Source of the DNA: Stomorhina lunata
Lineage: Eukaryota > Arthropoda > Insecta > Diptera > Rhiniidae
DNA: 64,000 nt
Direction: 5' to 3'
Assembly (NCBI GenBank): GCA_933228675.1
Contig: OW121743.1
Location: 86,383,319-86,447,318, forward strand
Shown: piece after piece, positions 11,382 to 26,300 of the stretch
Numbering within the stretch: position 1 is the first letter of the stretch
Layout of the letters: each line of letters opens with the position of its first letter
Notes under the pieces: model-generated
Seen by the model: only the letters and a program-made list of their open reading frames with translations
Database searches by the model: none
Told to the model about the DNA's origin: nothing
Program-made: the position numbers and the translations under genes

Positions 11382-14300
11382 CTGCAACAAAGAGAAAGGT
11401 GTAAGTTAATAAAATGTGTTCAAAAAGGATTTTCAAGTATGCAATAAAAAAATGCCGTTAAAAGTTAATTCGTAGGATCTTTAGCATACTTTTTTAAGCA
11501 TTTTTATTTGAATTAAATTTTAAAAGAAATTCTTGTCACATTTTGTGGGGTAATATTAGCGTGAGATGATGGTTTTTATAAGAAGAGAAACCACAAAAAT
11601 GAAGCTCATTATTAAAAATAAATGCAGATTATAATACAGAAGAAATGCAGAGTTATACAAAGACTAAATGGACTACGATATATAGCAACTAACATATATC
11701 GAGTTATCCATTTCGTGTCTTCCAAAGCATAGGACTGGAATTCGACATCTGTCGAACTTTGTTGTTAAACCATTTTTTTTTTCTTTATAAAATTTTTCTA
11801 TATAAAATTTTTTTACCGAAAATTTTCTAATTACAATTTTTCACTGAAAATTTTGTATATAAAATTTTTCAACAAAACTTTTCTATATCAAATTTTTCAC
11901 CAAAATTTTTCTATATAAAATTTTTCACCGAAAATTTTTTATATAAAATTTTTCACCGAAAATTTTTTATATAAAATTTTTCACCGAAAATTTTTTATAT
12001 AAAATTTTGCACCGAAAATTTTCTATATAAAATTTTTCACCGAAAATTTTCTATATAAAATTTTTCACCGAAAATTTTCTATATAAAATTTTTCACCGAA
12101 AATTTTCTATATAAAATTTTTCACCGAAAATTTTCTATATAAAATTTTTCACCGAAAATTTTCTATATAAAATTTTTCACCGAAAATTTTCTATATAAAA
12201 TTTTTCACCGAAAATTTTCTATATAAAATTTTTCACCGAAAATTTTCTATATAAAATTTTTCACCGAAAATTTTCTATATAAAATTTTTCACCGAAAATT
12301 TTCTATATAAAATTTTTCACCGAAAATTTTCTATATAAAATTTTTCACCGAAAATTTTCTATATAAAATTTTTCACCGAAAATTTTCTATATAAAATTTT
12401 TCACCGAAAATTTTCTATATAAAATTTTTCACCGAAAATTTTCTATATAAAATTTTTCACCGAAAATTTTCTATATAAAATTTTTCACCGAAAATTTTCT
12501 ATATAAAATTTTTCACCGAAAATTTTCTATATAAAATTTTTCACCGAAAATTTTCTATATAAAATTTTTCACCGAAAATTTTCTATATAAAATTTTTCAC
12601 CGAAAATTTTCTATATAAAATTTTTCACCGAAAATTTTCTATATAAAATTTTTCACCGAAAATTTTCTATATAAAATTTTTCACCGAAAATTTTCTATAT
12701 AAAATTTTTCACCGAAAATTTTCTATATAAAATTTTTCACCGAAAATTTTCTATATAAAATTTTTCACCGAAAATTTTCTATATAAAATTTTTCACCGAA
12801 AATTTTCTACATAAAATTTTTCACCGAAAATTTTCTATATACAATTTTTCACCGAAAATTTTCTATATAAAATTTTTCACCGAAAATTTTCTATATAAAA
12901 TTTTTCACCGAAAATTTTCTATATAAAATTTTTCACCGAAAATTTTCTATATAAAATTTTTCACCGAAAATTTTCTATATAAAATTTTTCACCGAAAATT
13001 TTCTATATAAAATTTTTCACCGAAAATTTTCTATATAGAATTTTTCACCGAAAATTTTCTATATAAAATTTTTCACCGAAAATTTTCTATATAAAATTTT
13101 TCACCGAAAATTTTCTATATAAAATTTTTCACCGAAAATTTTCTTTATAAAATTTTCTATATAAAATTTTTCACCGAATATTTTCTGTATTAAATTTTTC
13201 ACCGAAAATTTTCTATATAAAATTTGTCACTGAAAATTTTCTATATAAAATATTTCACCGAAAACTTTCTATATACAATTTTTCACCGAAAATTTTCTAT
13301 ACAAAACTTTTGACCGAACAATTTCTATATAAAACTTTTGACCGAAAATTTTCTATATACCGAAAATTTTAATATCGACAATTTCATACTTCTTAAGATT
13401 TTCACCAAAAAATTGATTTTACTTTTTACATAAAAGCTGGCTGGCTGTCTGTCCGTCGATCGAATATGGCTTTATTGCAAGAGACATTTCCTGGACGCGT
13501 GATTTCCCACCATTCGACTTTTTTAACTTTTAAGCACTTAAAAACCAACACTCGTCTAGTTATGGCTGAAATACCGCCCAATATGTATCAAGAATTGGTC
13601 GACAACATTTCGCGTGGTTGTCATTTAAATGATGTAGTGTTTCACACGTAATGTCAACGTTCAAACTTTATAATAAAAAACAAATACCATGAAAAAATAT
13701 TTTATGTGTGTTTTATTTACGTTTACTTTTGAAACCGAAAAATGGATAACCCTGTATTTATGTATATTGTTCACATTAATTAAATTGCAACTTACCAGTC
13801 AGAACTTGCACCTGCACAATTGCCGTAAATAGATGCCCAATCGAACATGAATAATTGCCACTGTCCGTTAGTTTTGCATCCGTGATAGTTACTCGACTCG
13901 TTAGCCATTTATCGTTCGAACTGTAAAATAACAAATAGTAAATACGCACACACACAAATGTGCATAAATTAATTAGTTTTGGCACTTACAACAGATACAC
14001 AGTGGGTTAGAAATAATATTTGTTTGAATTGTCAGAAGTGGTGATCAAAGTATTATACATTTAATGATTTAAATACTGACTTTAGCTAATTAGATTTTAA
14101 TCTGTACTAAATTTTGTTATACTACAGAAAAGATCCCTAATATACAAACTATTTTAAATGGAATATGTATGGATTTTTAGTATAGGCTGTCCCGATACAA
14201 AGTTAAATTTTTCCATTGTTTATAAAAAAGAACAATGATAAAGTAATTTATGAGGTATAACTCAATCAAAGAAGTCGAAGAAGTAAGTAGTTTCTTTATG

Positions 14301-17300
14301 ATCGAAGATTCTGAAGATGATTTTAAATAATTAGGAAACTACTACTTACTTTTGTGAATCGCAGTGGTATAGCAGTTTCGTCATCCGCCTAGCATACCTG
14401 AGGTCCCAAGTAAAAAAATAAAATTTTCAAAAAGCGGTTAACCTCATAACTCCGCTAGCCACTGGTTATTAAGTATTAGGCTATGTGAAACTTCTCTAAC
14501 TTATTTCAATAAGTCTAAAAATAGAATTTTATGTAGCTCATTGTCTGATAGAAGTACCCCTTGTTCCAAATGGAATATTGTCGGGGAATTATATGTTTAT
14601 AATACAACTTTTTGGAATACCCTACATATGTATTATCTATTGTTTTCGCTTGCCTTATTATATATATGTATATATATTGGTAAATGTGGTCCTCTGAGCT
14701 GTATGTCATTATGTCAAAAACAATTAGATAATAACAAAGTATGTACAACGTTTTACAAATGTAACACCATTGTTGTTTCATGAAAATCCTGTACAGTGGA
14801 TGAAAAAAATGTTACGACAAAAGTAGACGGCTCTTTAGGAAAGCATAAATATTTATAAACTGTAACAATTGTATCAAAATAAAAGATTACAACTTTCCTT
14901 TACATAAGAAATTTGAAATGTAAGACTCAAATTTTTGTGCCCAACTTTTGACCTCCATTGTTTATTGTCATATATTTATGCATGTTTTGGTTAAAATGTG
15001 GTTGCCAACAATAAATTATTGATATATTCGTTTAGATCTGTGTATGTAGATAGAATGTTTATAGATGACCTTATTTGTTGTTGAACTTATTTGTCTTACC
15101 GACCAGTAGTTTAAGGGAGACGTCTATAAAAGTTTAATTTTAACATGAATATGAATATAAGAGAGATCTGGCTTTATGTTGCACCAAATGTACCTAGAGT
15201 CCATTAACCAAAGCCACTTTATGTATAATTACAACCTTCATTTATGTTTTCGGAAGGTCCTTTATTTTTGAACTGATGGGCTTTTAAATACCTAAAGCTT
15301 TGGTGCGAAAACATAATTTGTATTTATGTGTGTGTATGTGGAATTAGCTTAAAAGGAAATTAATCAGTTTGTTAGTTTCCGCAAGACCCCTCTTCTGAAC
15401 TCTATGAACAATCAAAATGACAATGCAATTGAATTAGAGAGCATAACAATTTATGTATTTTCAAAGTAAATTTATCAAGTATGATTTAATATAAAGTCTT
15501 AACAGAAAACAAAATTTAAATTAAATTGAAAATTTTGAATGAAACTGAAATAAAGAAAATCTATTTATATATATCCATTCCTACATAAGTAAATTTTGCA
15601 TTTAAGCATTCAAAAACTTCAACACCTTTAGGGCTTAAATAAATATATAACTTTACTTAAAATATCAAGATATTTTGTTCTGTACAAAAAAACAGCCATA
15701 TTTCCTCAAGCTAGAGAATGTCTTAAAAATATGTATGAACATTTAGAAAATTATAAAAAAAAAACATCTGTCAGTTTGACTTGATACAGTGACATGTGAT
15801 TACTCAAACTCCTAAAGTAATAAAGCAAATTTAAACTACAATGTCTTAAATCTTACAACTTATTTCTTGTGACCTTAGATATGCTTTGATTTAAACTTTT
15901 CCAAACAATTTACTTTAAATGAAATAGATTTATTATGAAATTGTATTTAATCTTGTCTTGTCATAACTTATAATATTATTGTAATCGGATGACGTTTAGC
16001 AGTGCCGACAAAGCTTGAGGTCAAGGTCATCATGAAAGCCATTGAAAAGTATGGAATTTCAACTTGTCTTTTAATTTGACATAAATCATAAATATTTATT
16101 TATTACAAACTTTGCTAAGATTCAGTATTTTTATACCCATCACCACTATTGGCGGAGTTTGTGCTGATGTATACAACGCATAGAAATATTGGTCTTAGAC
16201 CCATCTTTAGGTATACCAATAGACTCAGTCGATTTAACGATGTCAGTCCGTCCATCCACCTGGTTGGTCGGCTGGCTGGCTGGACCCCATGTAGACCTTG
16301 TAATCAAAGTGCAGGTCGCAACAGTAAAGATAATAGATATAATTTGGTATATACCTTATTTTTGATAGCGGGACCATGGCTATCGAAATTTGTGAAATCT
16401 GTCCATTATTTATGGTACCTTCCATATGTCCTACTTCCCGAAATTAATATTTTGGCGACAAATAATAATATTTTTCAGAAAATTTAAAACAGACACTGCT
16501 TTTGTAATCCAAAATCACTGCAGCAAATTTCGATTTGACCATAGCTCCGTTACAAACTCTTCTGACAAAAAGCACTAAATAAGATCAAAATCACTAAAAC
16601 GCTCGTAAATCTGAAGATAATGATAATTTTGAGTTTATTTTTAACAAACATAATTTTTGTAAAAACAGTAATCAATTTACCAAATTTCAAGACAATCGGT
16701 CTATAGTTGACCCTAGCTCTCATATAAGCCTTAATGACGGAAACAGCTTGAACATATAAGTTTTGCGAAAATTTTTATATGATGGCAAAACTTAGTAAAT
16801 ATTTGTCTTTATACAGGAAAAAGAAGACCTTTGACCTTTGCGGTAAAGGGTATCGTATGATCGGGCTTGACCGAATGTAGTACTTTCTTACTTGTTTTAT
16901 AACTTTATTGGTAAAAATTAGTTCTTATAACTTGAAATATTGTTAAAACCAAATATACTCCTATTTTTCTAAGTATTCAGAAAATCGGTTTCAATTCTAT
17001 TAAGAAGAGTCTAGATATTAAGGATCAACAATTGCAAGAGCTTAGTATTCTAAAACGAAAAGTGAAAATTTAAATTTTAATCAAAGTCAGTAGCTCATGC
17101 ATTGAATATAGTTTTACAGCTTTAATCTTGATGTCGATTTAATTAAAATGCAGAAGCTTAGTTTTTTTAGTCTACAAAAATAAAATTACTTAATTTCGTA
17201 TATAGTTTAGGAGATATCAGGAAATCGAAAAAGCTCTATAAAATTCAGTGTTTTTGTTTTTCTTTGGACAAAAACTTAGTTGGTTCGGTCTTGCTAGGTG

Positions 17301-20300
17301 CTCCCACCATACCCACGTGAAAGCGAAAGTCTATTCTTTAGATTGAATGAAAAAAATTGACCGAAATTTACCAATCATAGAACATAGTTCAAAATTTTCC
17401 GAAACAAGTCACGCAAACTATTAAGCATAATTTAAGCAAAAAGTGTTGCAGTCGTTTAGGCGTAACTTTTTAATGAAATTGTATTTATGTATAAGTCCCG
17501 TGGGAGTTAATTGATTTTAACAAAAATAAATAATGCTCTTTTTGTTGGGTCAACCGCTCGATAAAAAATAAATAAAACTATAACGATTCGGAAAATACAA
17601 TCGGTGGTTTTATTTATCAACCTACATTCTACTGCCATCACTCTTTAACCCGTTTAAACAATACCTATCTATAAGATCAACTTATATATGTGACAAATTT
17701 CATCAAATTATGTTAGGAATTGCGGATTTTACGTAAAAAAAAGAAAAATGGGGTTGGTCTAATTTCAACCAAAACTAAGCTCTTTCTTGAATTAGTTAAT
17801 AGACATGTATTGCAAATTCTGTTGCAAATTCTGAATTGCGACTTTTAGATTGCGAAGAAAAATAGGTGAACAAATGGGGTCCAAGGCAAATATCCTAAGG
17901 AGTCGACGGATTTCAAACATTTTTTGAATTTTTCTTAGTGCAAAATTTCAACATTGTAGGGTCACTCCTTCTTCTTTGCTCTTCAATATATGAAGAAATA
18001 CAACTGTGCTACGTAGTCATAGATTAGAACGCAGCAATACCTGCAAACGGGAAACAAAATGACAGATATGGAACTGTGTTGATCACTTGCTCTAAAAGCC
18101 CAACATCATAACCAGAAAAGCTATCAAATGGAATCTGCAAGGTAGTTAGAGAAGACCGGGATACAAATGCAAATATCAGAGTGACATTTCTATTGTAAAT
18201 GAAGAACATTGGTTGAACATATGCAGACGGACAGACATACAGAATTTAACAGGGATTTGAATAAATGCATAATACTTAATTTCCAATTTCACAATTATAT
18301 ACGAGTATAATACATACTTTGAAAATCTTCACATCCATTTAATGAGTTATAACGAAAATTAAAAACTAGTTTCGCTCATAATTTTGTTTTCTCGATTTCA
18401 CTAACTTCGACTTAAGCTATTATTGTTCAGGATCACAAATACATATATTCCATCCTTCAATTCAAACACAATCTTGACTTAACGATGTAAAATACTAACA
18501 AGTCCTGTCTTTATGGGACTACTTGTCGGTGTATAGAGCAAACATTTACTTGTACTTTTGCTGTTAAATGTCAGAATTCAAACGTGTTTGTGGTAAAAGT
18601 TTTGTGGTTTTTATGCACAAAATCTCTCCACTACCTTGGGGAAATCTTTACAAAGATTGAGTATTAATAATACAAATGTATATGTTGTGTTGAAATGTAA
18701 TAAATTACAACAGATTTTCTAAGAAAATTACTAAATATAGACTTGAATAAATCTGTAATGTAAATGAGTTGATAGAAGAAATTTATGTTTACAAATAATT
18801 TAAGGATTGGTAAGTAAAAATAAATATATGTAAAGGTATGTGTGATTGAATGAGAAGTTTTGTATATATATATACATAAGTTAGAATCCTAGAAAATACT
18901 CATGAAGATTTGGCAAGCACGTCTTCAAGAAAGTATTTAAGTCTGACCATTACATTATAACAAATAATACAATTGTATACTACCGATAAATGATAAATGA
19001 TTGTAATTATATGTTTAGAAGAAATGTAGGTTAACATCTATTTAAAGGATATGTATTGGCAAATAAAAAATGAATATATTTAGATGTACTTATAGATAAA
19101 TGTTTGAGGTTATATTTGTAAAATGGAAATTTCCTATTTTGCAAAACCAATAAAATCTGGTACTTATTTATAGAAAGTAACATTTTGATTAATGGCTTAG
19201 CAATCGTCCTATGTCTTATGAAATTATGTAAATCTCTGCAATGCAAAAACTTTCTGATAAATCCTTAAAGGGATATCTATTTAGCTAGTTAGCAATTCAT
19301 ATCCTAAAAACTTATTTATATATATATACATTTACAAGCTTCACAGAAGATGTTGTTATAGAAGATTTTTACTATTTATTTCTTGCTATCATCACTATCG
19401 TTGTCGTTCACATTCACGTCAACATCTCAACATCATTAATATTAAATAAACCGACAAGTTTTATTGCTGAAATATTGTACATAAATAGATTTATATATTT
19501 ACTACTACATACTTGTATTAGCTTGTAACATGTCATTAAATGGTCAGTGACCTGGTATCGAGGCAATAAACAATTTATACAATATAACTAAATTGCACAA
19601 ACTTTGAAATGTGGTAATAGAATCCTGGCAAAGGCCTGTCAAAATCAATTTGTTCAACAAAAAGAGTAAAACAGAATTCATTTTACTGAATTATAGTTTA
19701 TGCATGAAAGAGCTAAATTGTGGATAAATAGTTTGGTAACATTATTGTTGGCTAATTTATGTAAATATTTTTCTGCCACAGGATTTTCTAAATTTGAACA
19801 CATTTTTGCAATACTTAGTTTAATGTACATTAGATATTCATTGGGCTGATTGCTTAGATATTTAAGCAAAGCCAGCTCCTGTAGGAAGGTATTATGAATA
19901 AATTGGAACTTTTTTTATTTAACTCTTTTATTCCCTGTTTTTACATATTATGCCATAAATATTTCCTTTGCACTTTAACGCACTTTAAAGCAAGATTAAA
20001 TAAATAGCATTGCCCTTATGTTAAAAGTATTTAAGTATAACTGTTACATAACATCAATTTCCACTTTCATTTAAAACCATATCCTGTCCTACTCCATTTA
20101 ATATCGAATTTATGGCAAATAGTGATGCCAATCTACCAATCGCATCAGTAAAAACGCATTAACTTCAATACTCATTCTCCCTGAACAGTGATAACTAGTA
20201 TTGACCAAGAATATCTTTAAGCTTCTGGGATGGATATGTGTTTGTATCACTTCATGACACTACCGATACCATATTAAACATTTTCGTTAGTTTTTATACC

Positions 20301-23300
20301 CTTCACCAATAGGTGAAAGGGTATTATAAGTTTGTGATTCCGTTTGTAATTTAATTAGTGATCGTAGACCCCATAAAAATTATACCGATCGACTCAGAAT
20401 CGGGAGGAGAATCGATTAAGCGATGTCCGTCTGTCTGTCTGTCTGTCCGTCCGTCCGTCCGTCCGTCCGTCTGTCTGTCTGTCTGTCTGTTGAAATCAAG
20501 TTTCTGAAGCCCCTGGAGGATGGACTTACATAAATTATATATCAGATTTTAGGAAATTCTCCCGCAATGAACGCTATTAAATTTCATTAAAATCGGTTTA
20601 TAAACACCGAAAATATCGAAAAAATACCAAAAATTAGACGAAAATTTTAAAATTTTTGATTGAAACACACTTTTAAATAGCAAGAGAAAAAAGATACTCC
20701 TGGTGTACATGTGATAATATGTTATATATCAGATTGTAGGAAATATTTTCCCAAAGCACTCTGTAAAATTTTATCAAAATCGGTCCATAAACAACTGATA
20801 TATCGCTAAGACACTGAATTTGATGTATCGCAAATTGCCCAAAGTACACATTAGAGAATGTTTGTTGAAAAAATTAAATGCAGAAATAGAAAAAACTATC
20901 CTCCTTTAGTACGGACCTACATAAATTTTATATCAGATTTTAGGAAATTCCCCCACCAAGCACGTTATTAAATTTTATCAAAAGCGGTCTATAAACAATT
21001 GAGATATCGCCTTAACACTACATTTGATGTACAGAAAATTGCCCAAAGTACGTGTCTAAGAAATTTTGTTTACATTTTGTAAGTATTGTTTCAGCGATAT
21101 CTCAGGTGTTTATGGACCGATTGTGATAAAATTTGACATCGTTCTTTATGGAAGGATTTTCTAAAATATATACTCCACAAATCTGATTATGAATACCATT
21201 CAAATTGTACCGATCAACTCAGAATCGGCACAAGAATCGATTTCGCGACCTCCGTCCGTCTGTCCGTCCGTCTGTTTGTTTGTCCGTCCGTCTGTTTGTT
21301 TGTCCGTCCGTCTACATGTCCGTCCGTCTACCTGTCTGTCCTTTTTTCTGTTGTAGTCAAGTTTTTGGAGCTCCTGTTTTGTCGATATCTCAGATGTTTA
21401 TTTTGATGAAGTTTAATAGCGTCCTTCGCAGGGGATTATCTAAATCCTGATGCATTCTGTAATTTGTGGTAGATATAATTTAGCGTTTAAGCGATGGTGT
21501 TTTGATCGACAATGTTGAAATTCAGAGTGCGACAATTCAGGAGCTCCACAAATCTGGTTTTAGCAGACAGACACACTGCATTTATCTTAATTTTGTGTCT
21601 GACTTTTGAACATTATGATAACATTTGAGAATGTATTATATATCAAATTATAGGTAATCTTCCTAGGAAGTACAAAAATGCAGCTAATTACATGATATCC
21701 GTTCAAAACCTACATATGTATATAAGTATCTCACATATCAACAAAAATTTAAATTTTTTAATTGCAATTGGGAGAAATCCGTTCACGTTTGACAATTGAT
21801 CCCGTATAACTTCGCCTAAGGCAATCTCTTAGTAGCTAATAAATGACAAATTATAATAGATACGATGATGACATTCAGTATAAAGACGTTGTACAATATT
21901 GATATTCAGGACAATAGCGCCTAAAATAAACTTTCTAGAGGGACAACATTTGACAAAAGTATTTCTGATCTCTTGAAAAGTTCGATATTGAAAATGGGCG
22001 AGCTCTATTCACATTTAGTGAAATCTCCCATATAAACCCGACCGGGAATCGATTTAATGCTGATAAATTAAATCACATTAAAATTGCACAAAGAACTAGA
22101 GCAAAACTTTCCAAACATCCATCGGACAGATCGAAAGAACTATACATCCCAAATATTATTGATGAAGTGTTCATTTTAATTAATTAACTAACTTCAAATT
22201 AATAAGTAAACTTTTCCGACAAAGCTGATAACCATCCATTCAAAAGCTATATATTTCACGTATGTATCTAAAACTAAGAGTGTATACCCTTTAATTTTAA
22301 GGCTTGTATACATTGACAATCATTGTTAAAGCTTTGACCTAAATCAGTCCGCTAACTTCAGAGTTTTACATAACTAATCAAGAACTTTTACTAGTAGGAT
22401 AATTCGTACGAATTAAAGTGCACAACCCTCACTGGGCACAGCGTTTTTGGGTTGCATGTCAGAATACTTAAACTTCATCAAATCGATGTGCTATTGCAAA
22501 TCTAAGGGCATCTACATTTTGAAGCATCTTTTCTGCATGGTTTATCTGGTCTATCGAACTTTATTAAATGTTCGTAAAATATGTGTCTATTTTATTTCGA
22601 AGCTACTGGCTGGCTTAAATATGCATTCTCTACTTGTAGTCTAGTAATCATTATCTTTCACAAAGGGACCACTTTAGAACCCAAGTGAAGCTTCCCTAGA
22701 CATCAGCCACCTGCCCAACCTTACCTTTGGGTGCATAACTATTCTAGATGATGACGCCACCGAAAAGGTTTTCGTTTTCCGACTCTTAATTTTAAAGACT
22801 CTTTGCATATAATACTAGTATAACCAAATATTGCTACGAATTACATTAAGTACTTTTGGAACACCATTGGTGAAGGGTATCCAAGATTCGGCAAAGCCGA
22901 ATATACCACTCTTACTTGTTTCATTTAGATCAATAATAATCCAAAGTTAATTGTGATAAAGAACGCCCATTGCAGATGCATCTAAGTACGAATGTTATCA
23001 CTTTTTAATTCGGCCCAGTATTTTTTCCGCTGTTGTTGTATTGGCAATTGTTGCACAAACACAATCATATAAACTATACTTAACCCACGAAGGCTAACGC
23101 AATCTAATTATATGTTAAAAATAATATAATTTTTCCCAATAAATTGAAAGTTTTGCTATCATCAACTTTTCTATAGAAAAATCTTCCTATCGTCAACCTT
23201 TCTGTAGAAGAATCATCCTATCTTCAACTTTTCTATAGAAAAATTATTCTATCGTCAATTTTTCTATAGAAATCTCTTCCTATCATCAACTTTTCTATAG

Positions 23301-26300
23301 AAAACTCTTCCTATCATCAACTTTTCTATAGAAAAATCATCCTATCGTCAACTTTTCTATAGAAAAGTCTTCCTATCGTCAACTTTTCTATAGAAAAGTC
23401 TTCCTATCGTCAACTTTTCTATAGAAAAGTCTTCCTATCGTCAACTTTTCTATAGAAAACTCTTCCTATCGTCAACTTTTCTATAGAAAACTCTTCCTAT
23501 CGTCAACTTTTCTATAGAAAACTCTTCCTATCGTCAACTTTTCTATAGAAAACTTTTCCTATCGTCAACTTTTCTATAGAAAACTCTTCCTATCGTCAAC
23601 TTTTCTATAGAAAAGTCTTCCTATCGTCAACTTTTCTATAGAAAAGTCTTCCTATCGTCAACATTTCTATAGAAAAGTCTTCCTATCGTCAACTTTTCTA
23701 TAGAAAAGTCTTCCTATCGTCAACTTTTCTATAGAAAAGTCTTCCTATCGTCAACTTTTCTATAGAAAAGTCTTCCTATCGTCAACTTTTCTATAGAAAA
23801 GTCTTCCTATCGTCAACTTTTCTATAGAAAAGTCTTCCTATCGTCAACTTTTCTATAGAAAAGTCTTCCTATCGTCAACTTTTCTATAGAAAAGTCTTCC
23901 TATCGTCAACTTTTCTATAGAAAAGTCTTCGTATCGTCAACTTTTCTATAGAAAAGTCTTCGTATCGTCAACTTTTCTATAGAAAAGTCTTCCTATCGTC
24001 AACTTTTCTATAGAAAAGTCTTCCTATCGTCAACTTTTCTATAGAAAAGTCATTCTATCGTCAACTTTTCTATAGAAAAGTCTTCTTATCGTCAACTTTT
24101 CTATAGAAAAGTCTTCCTATCGTCAACTTTTCTATAGGAAGTTGAATCTAGTGAAAGGTATAATAGATTTATTGATTCCAGATTTTTCTTACTTTTTCTA
24201 CAAAACTCTTTTTGTTAATTTTTTTGATGTGGTAATCACGGATATCCCGTACAAATACATATGTATTCATTAAAAATCCATTAATTTGTGATTATAATTG
24301 GAATGTATTTAAAATTCCCCACCGTTAGTTGGCCAATGAATGCTATAGACTCATTATAAGATCGCCTTATTGAATGTTATAGAACGATAATTAAGTTGAT
24401 GATAATTGCATTACTCAATGTTTTAATGAGTGTTTTGGTACAAATAGTAAAATCGTATTTAATACGAATAAACATTGATTTTGTGAATATATGTTTAAGT
24501 GAATTCCTCTGTATTTTTTTGTCTGTTTTATCAGACAAAAATTCATTATTTGCAATTTGTTTATTCTGCAATCAATTGATATGAAAAAGAATATTGAAAG
24601 ATAAATGGGAATTGAAACAACTGATTTGGTTTTGTACATATGTATAAAGAGAATCTGCACAGTGTGTTAAATTATGTAAAACATACAAATTATTTCAAAA
24701 TTTTCAGACGTATTTAGTATGGAGCTGAAAAATACTGCAAAATCATACGTGATCTTAAAGCTCTTTGATATACAACTGTTAAATTCAATCGTCCATATTT
24801 GAATATTTCTTTTTACAAGACCACTGTTCATTATTGGGCAAAAGGAAAAAGGTAGATAATGTTAAAACTTCAACAACTTATATATACAAACACAAACATA
24901 TGTATATTGATTTATTTTACTTTTCCATTTACGATTTGATTATGGTAAATGCATCCCTATCTATGCAGATGCAATTGCAAGTATGTTCTATAATCTTTAT
25001 GGCTGTGGCCTGGAAACACTTAAAAAATAATGATTAAATTTTTGCCAAGAATTCTCTTGTTGTGTATTTTATGCTCTATTTCATATTGCTTTTCTCTTAC
25101 GAATTTTTCTTTTAATTAATTGATACTTTGATTTCATTTAGCATGAATTTTCTTTTTTTAAGGAGTTGCTAATTTATATAATAGTTTCATGAAGATAAAT
25201 ATTAAAAGTATACATAGGATTATATGATTGATGTTATAAGAGATTTGTTAGGGTATATAATAATTAGTAGTATTCTCGAAAAAATATTTTGGTTCTAGGT
25301 TGATCGGATAACTATTAAATTATTTTAAATATAAAACTTCATGTAATATGAATGTAATAAGACAAGGCAAGCAGGAAACTTATATCATCATATATGACTC
25401 TTGAAGATTTTCTGACACAAATGTCCTCTGAAATTATTTCTACAGATATTGAAGAAACTCTTTGAAAAGACTCATATCGTGGAAGGTATTGTCTAGAAAA
25501 AGCTATTGAAAATAATCTACATCATTAAACAAACTCGTTAGAAATAGATCAATATTTAAAAAAAAAAAAATTTTAAAAAATTTCATATAAAAATAGAAAA
25601 TTTTTGAAAAATTTCCTATAAAAATAGAAAATTTTTGCAAAATTTCCTATAAAAATAGAAAATTTTTGAAAAATTTCCTATAAAAATAGAAAATTGTTGA
25701 AAAATTTCCTATAAAAATAGAAAATTTTTTAAAAAATTCCTATAAAAATAGAAAATTGTTGAAAAATTTTCTATAAAAATAGAAAATTTTTGAAAAATTT
25801 CCTATAAAAATAGAAAATTTTTGAAAAATTTCCTATAAATATATAAAATTTTTGAAAAAATTTCTATAAAAATAGAAAATTTTTGAAAAATTTCCTATCA
25901 AAATAGAAAATTTTTGAAAAATTTCCTATCAAAATAGAAAATTTTTGAAAATTTTCCTATAAAAATGGAAAATTTTTGAAAACTTTCCTATAAAAATAGA
26001 AAAATTTTGAAAAATTTCCTATAAAAATAGAAAATTTTTGAAAAGTTTTCTATAAAAATAGAAAATTTTTGAAAAATTTCCTATAAAAATAGAAAATTCT
26101 TGAAAATTTTCCTATAAAAATAGAAAATTTTTGAAAAATTTCCTATAAAAATAAAAACATTTTGAAAAATTTCCTATAAACATAGAACATTTTTGAAAAA
26201 TTTCCTATAAAAATTATAAATTTTTGACAATAAATATATAACTTTTTTTTTAGAAATTTACCATAAAAATAGAAAATTTTTGAAAAATTTCCTATAAAAA

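Larger units (their letters stand above)
20293..22921 (+). repeat. hairpin-headed dispersed repeat, long copy (~2.6 kb)
   Basis: Opens with a clean stem-loop, ATACCCTTCACC against GGTGAAAGGGTAT, then TATAAGTTTGTGATTCCG, a GATCGACTCAGAATCGG block and a GTCC/GTCT microsatellite. Internally the AAATCGGT-TAAACA phrases recur every 200-250 bp, and a second head-like block with its own GTCC tract starts near 21205. It ends at GTGAAGGGTATCCAAGATTC, GCAAAGCCGAATATACC and CTTACTTGTTTC. It may be an internally expanded or composite copy. Confidence 0.65.

Noticed and set aside
13466..13651. A host protein-coding gene ending FHT
   Set aside because: The conserved blocks fit a transposase C-terminus with the middle missing, and a terminal-repeat-like end follows.
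21205..21450. Open frame rich in Ser-Val-Arg-Pro repeats
   Set aside because: It is a translation of the GTCC/GTCT microsatellite in a dispersed repeat.
24377..24660. Overlapping hydrophobic open frames on both strands
   Set aside because: AT-rich DNA readily gives Ile/Leu/Phe-rich frames. There is no conserved motif, and the two strands overlap.
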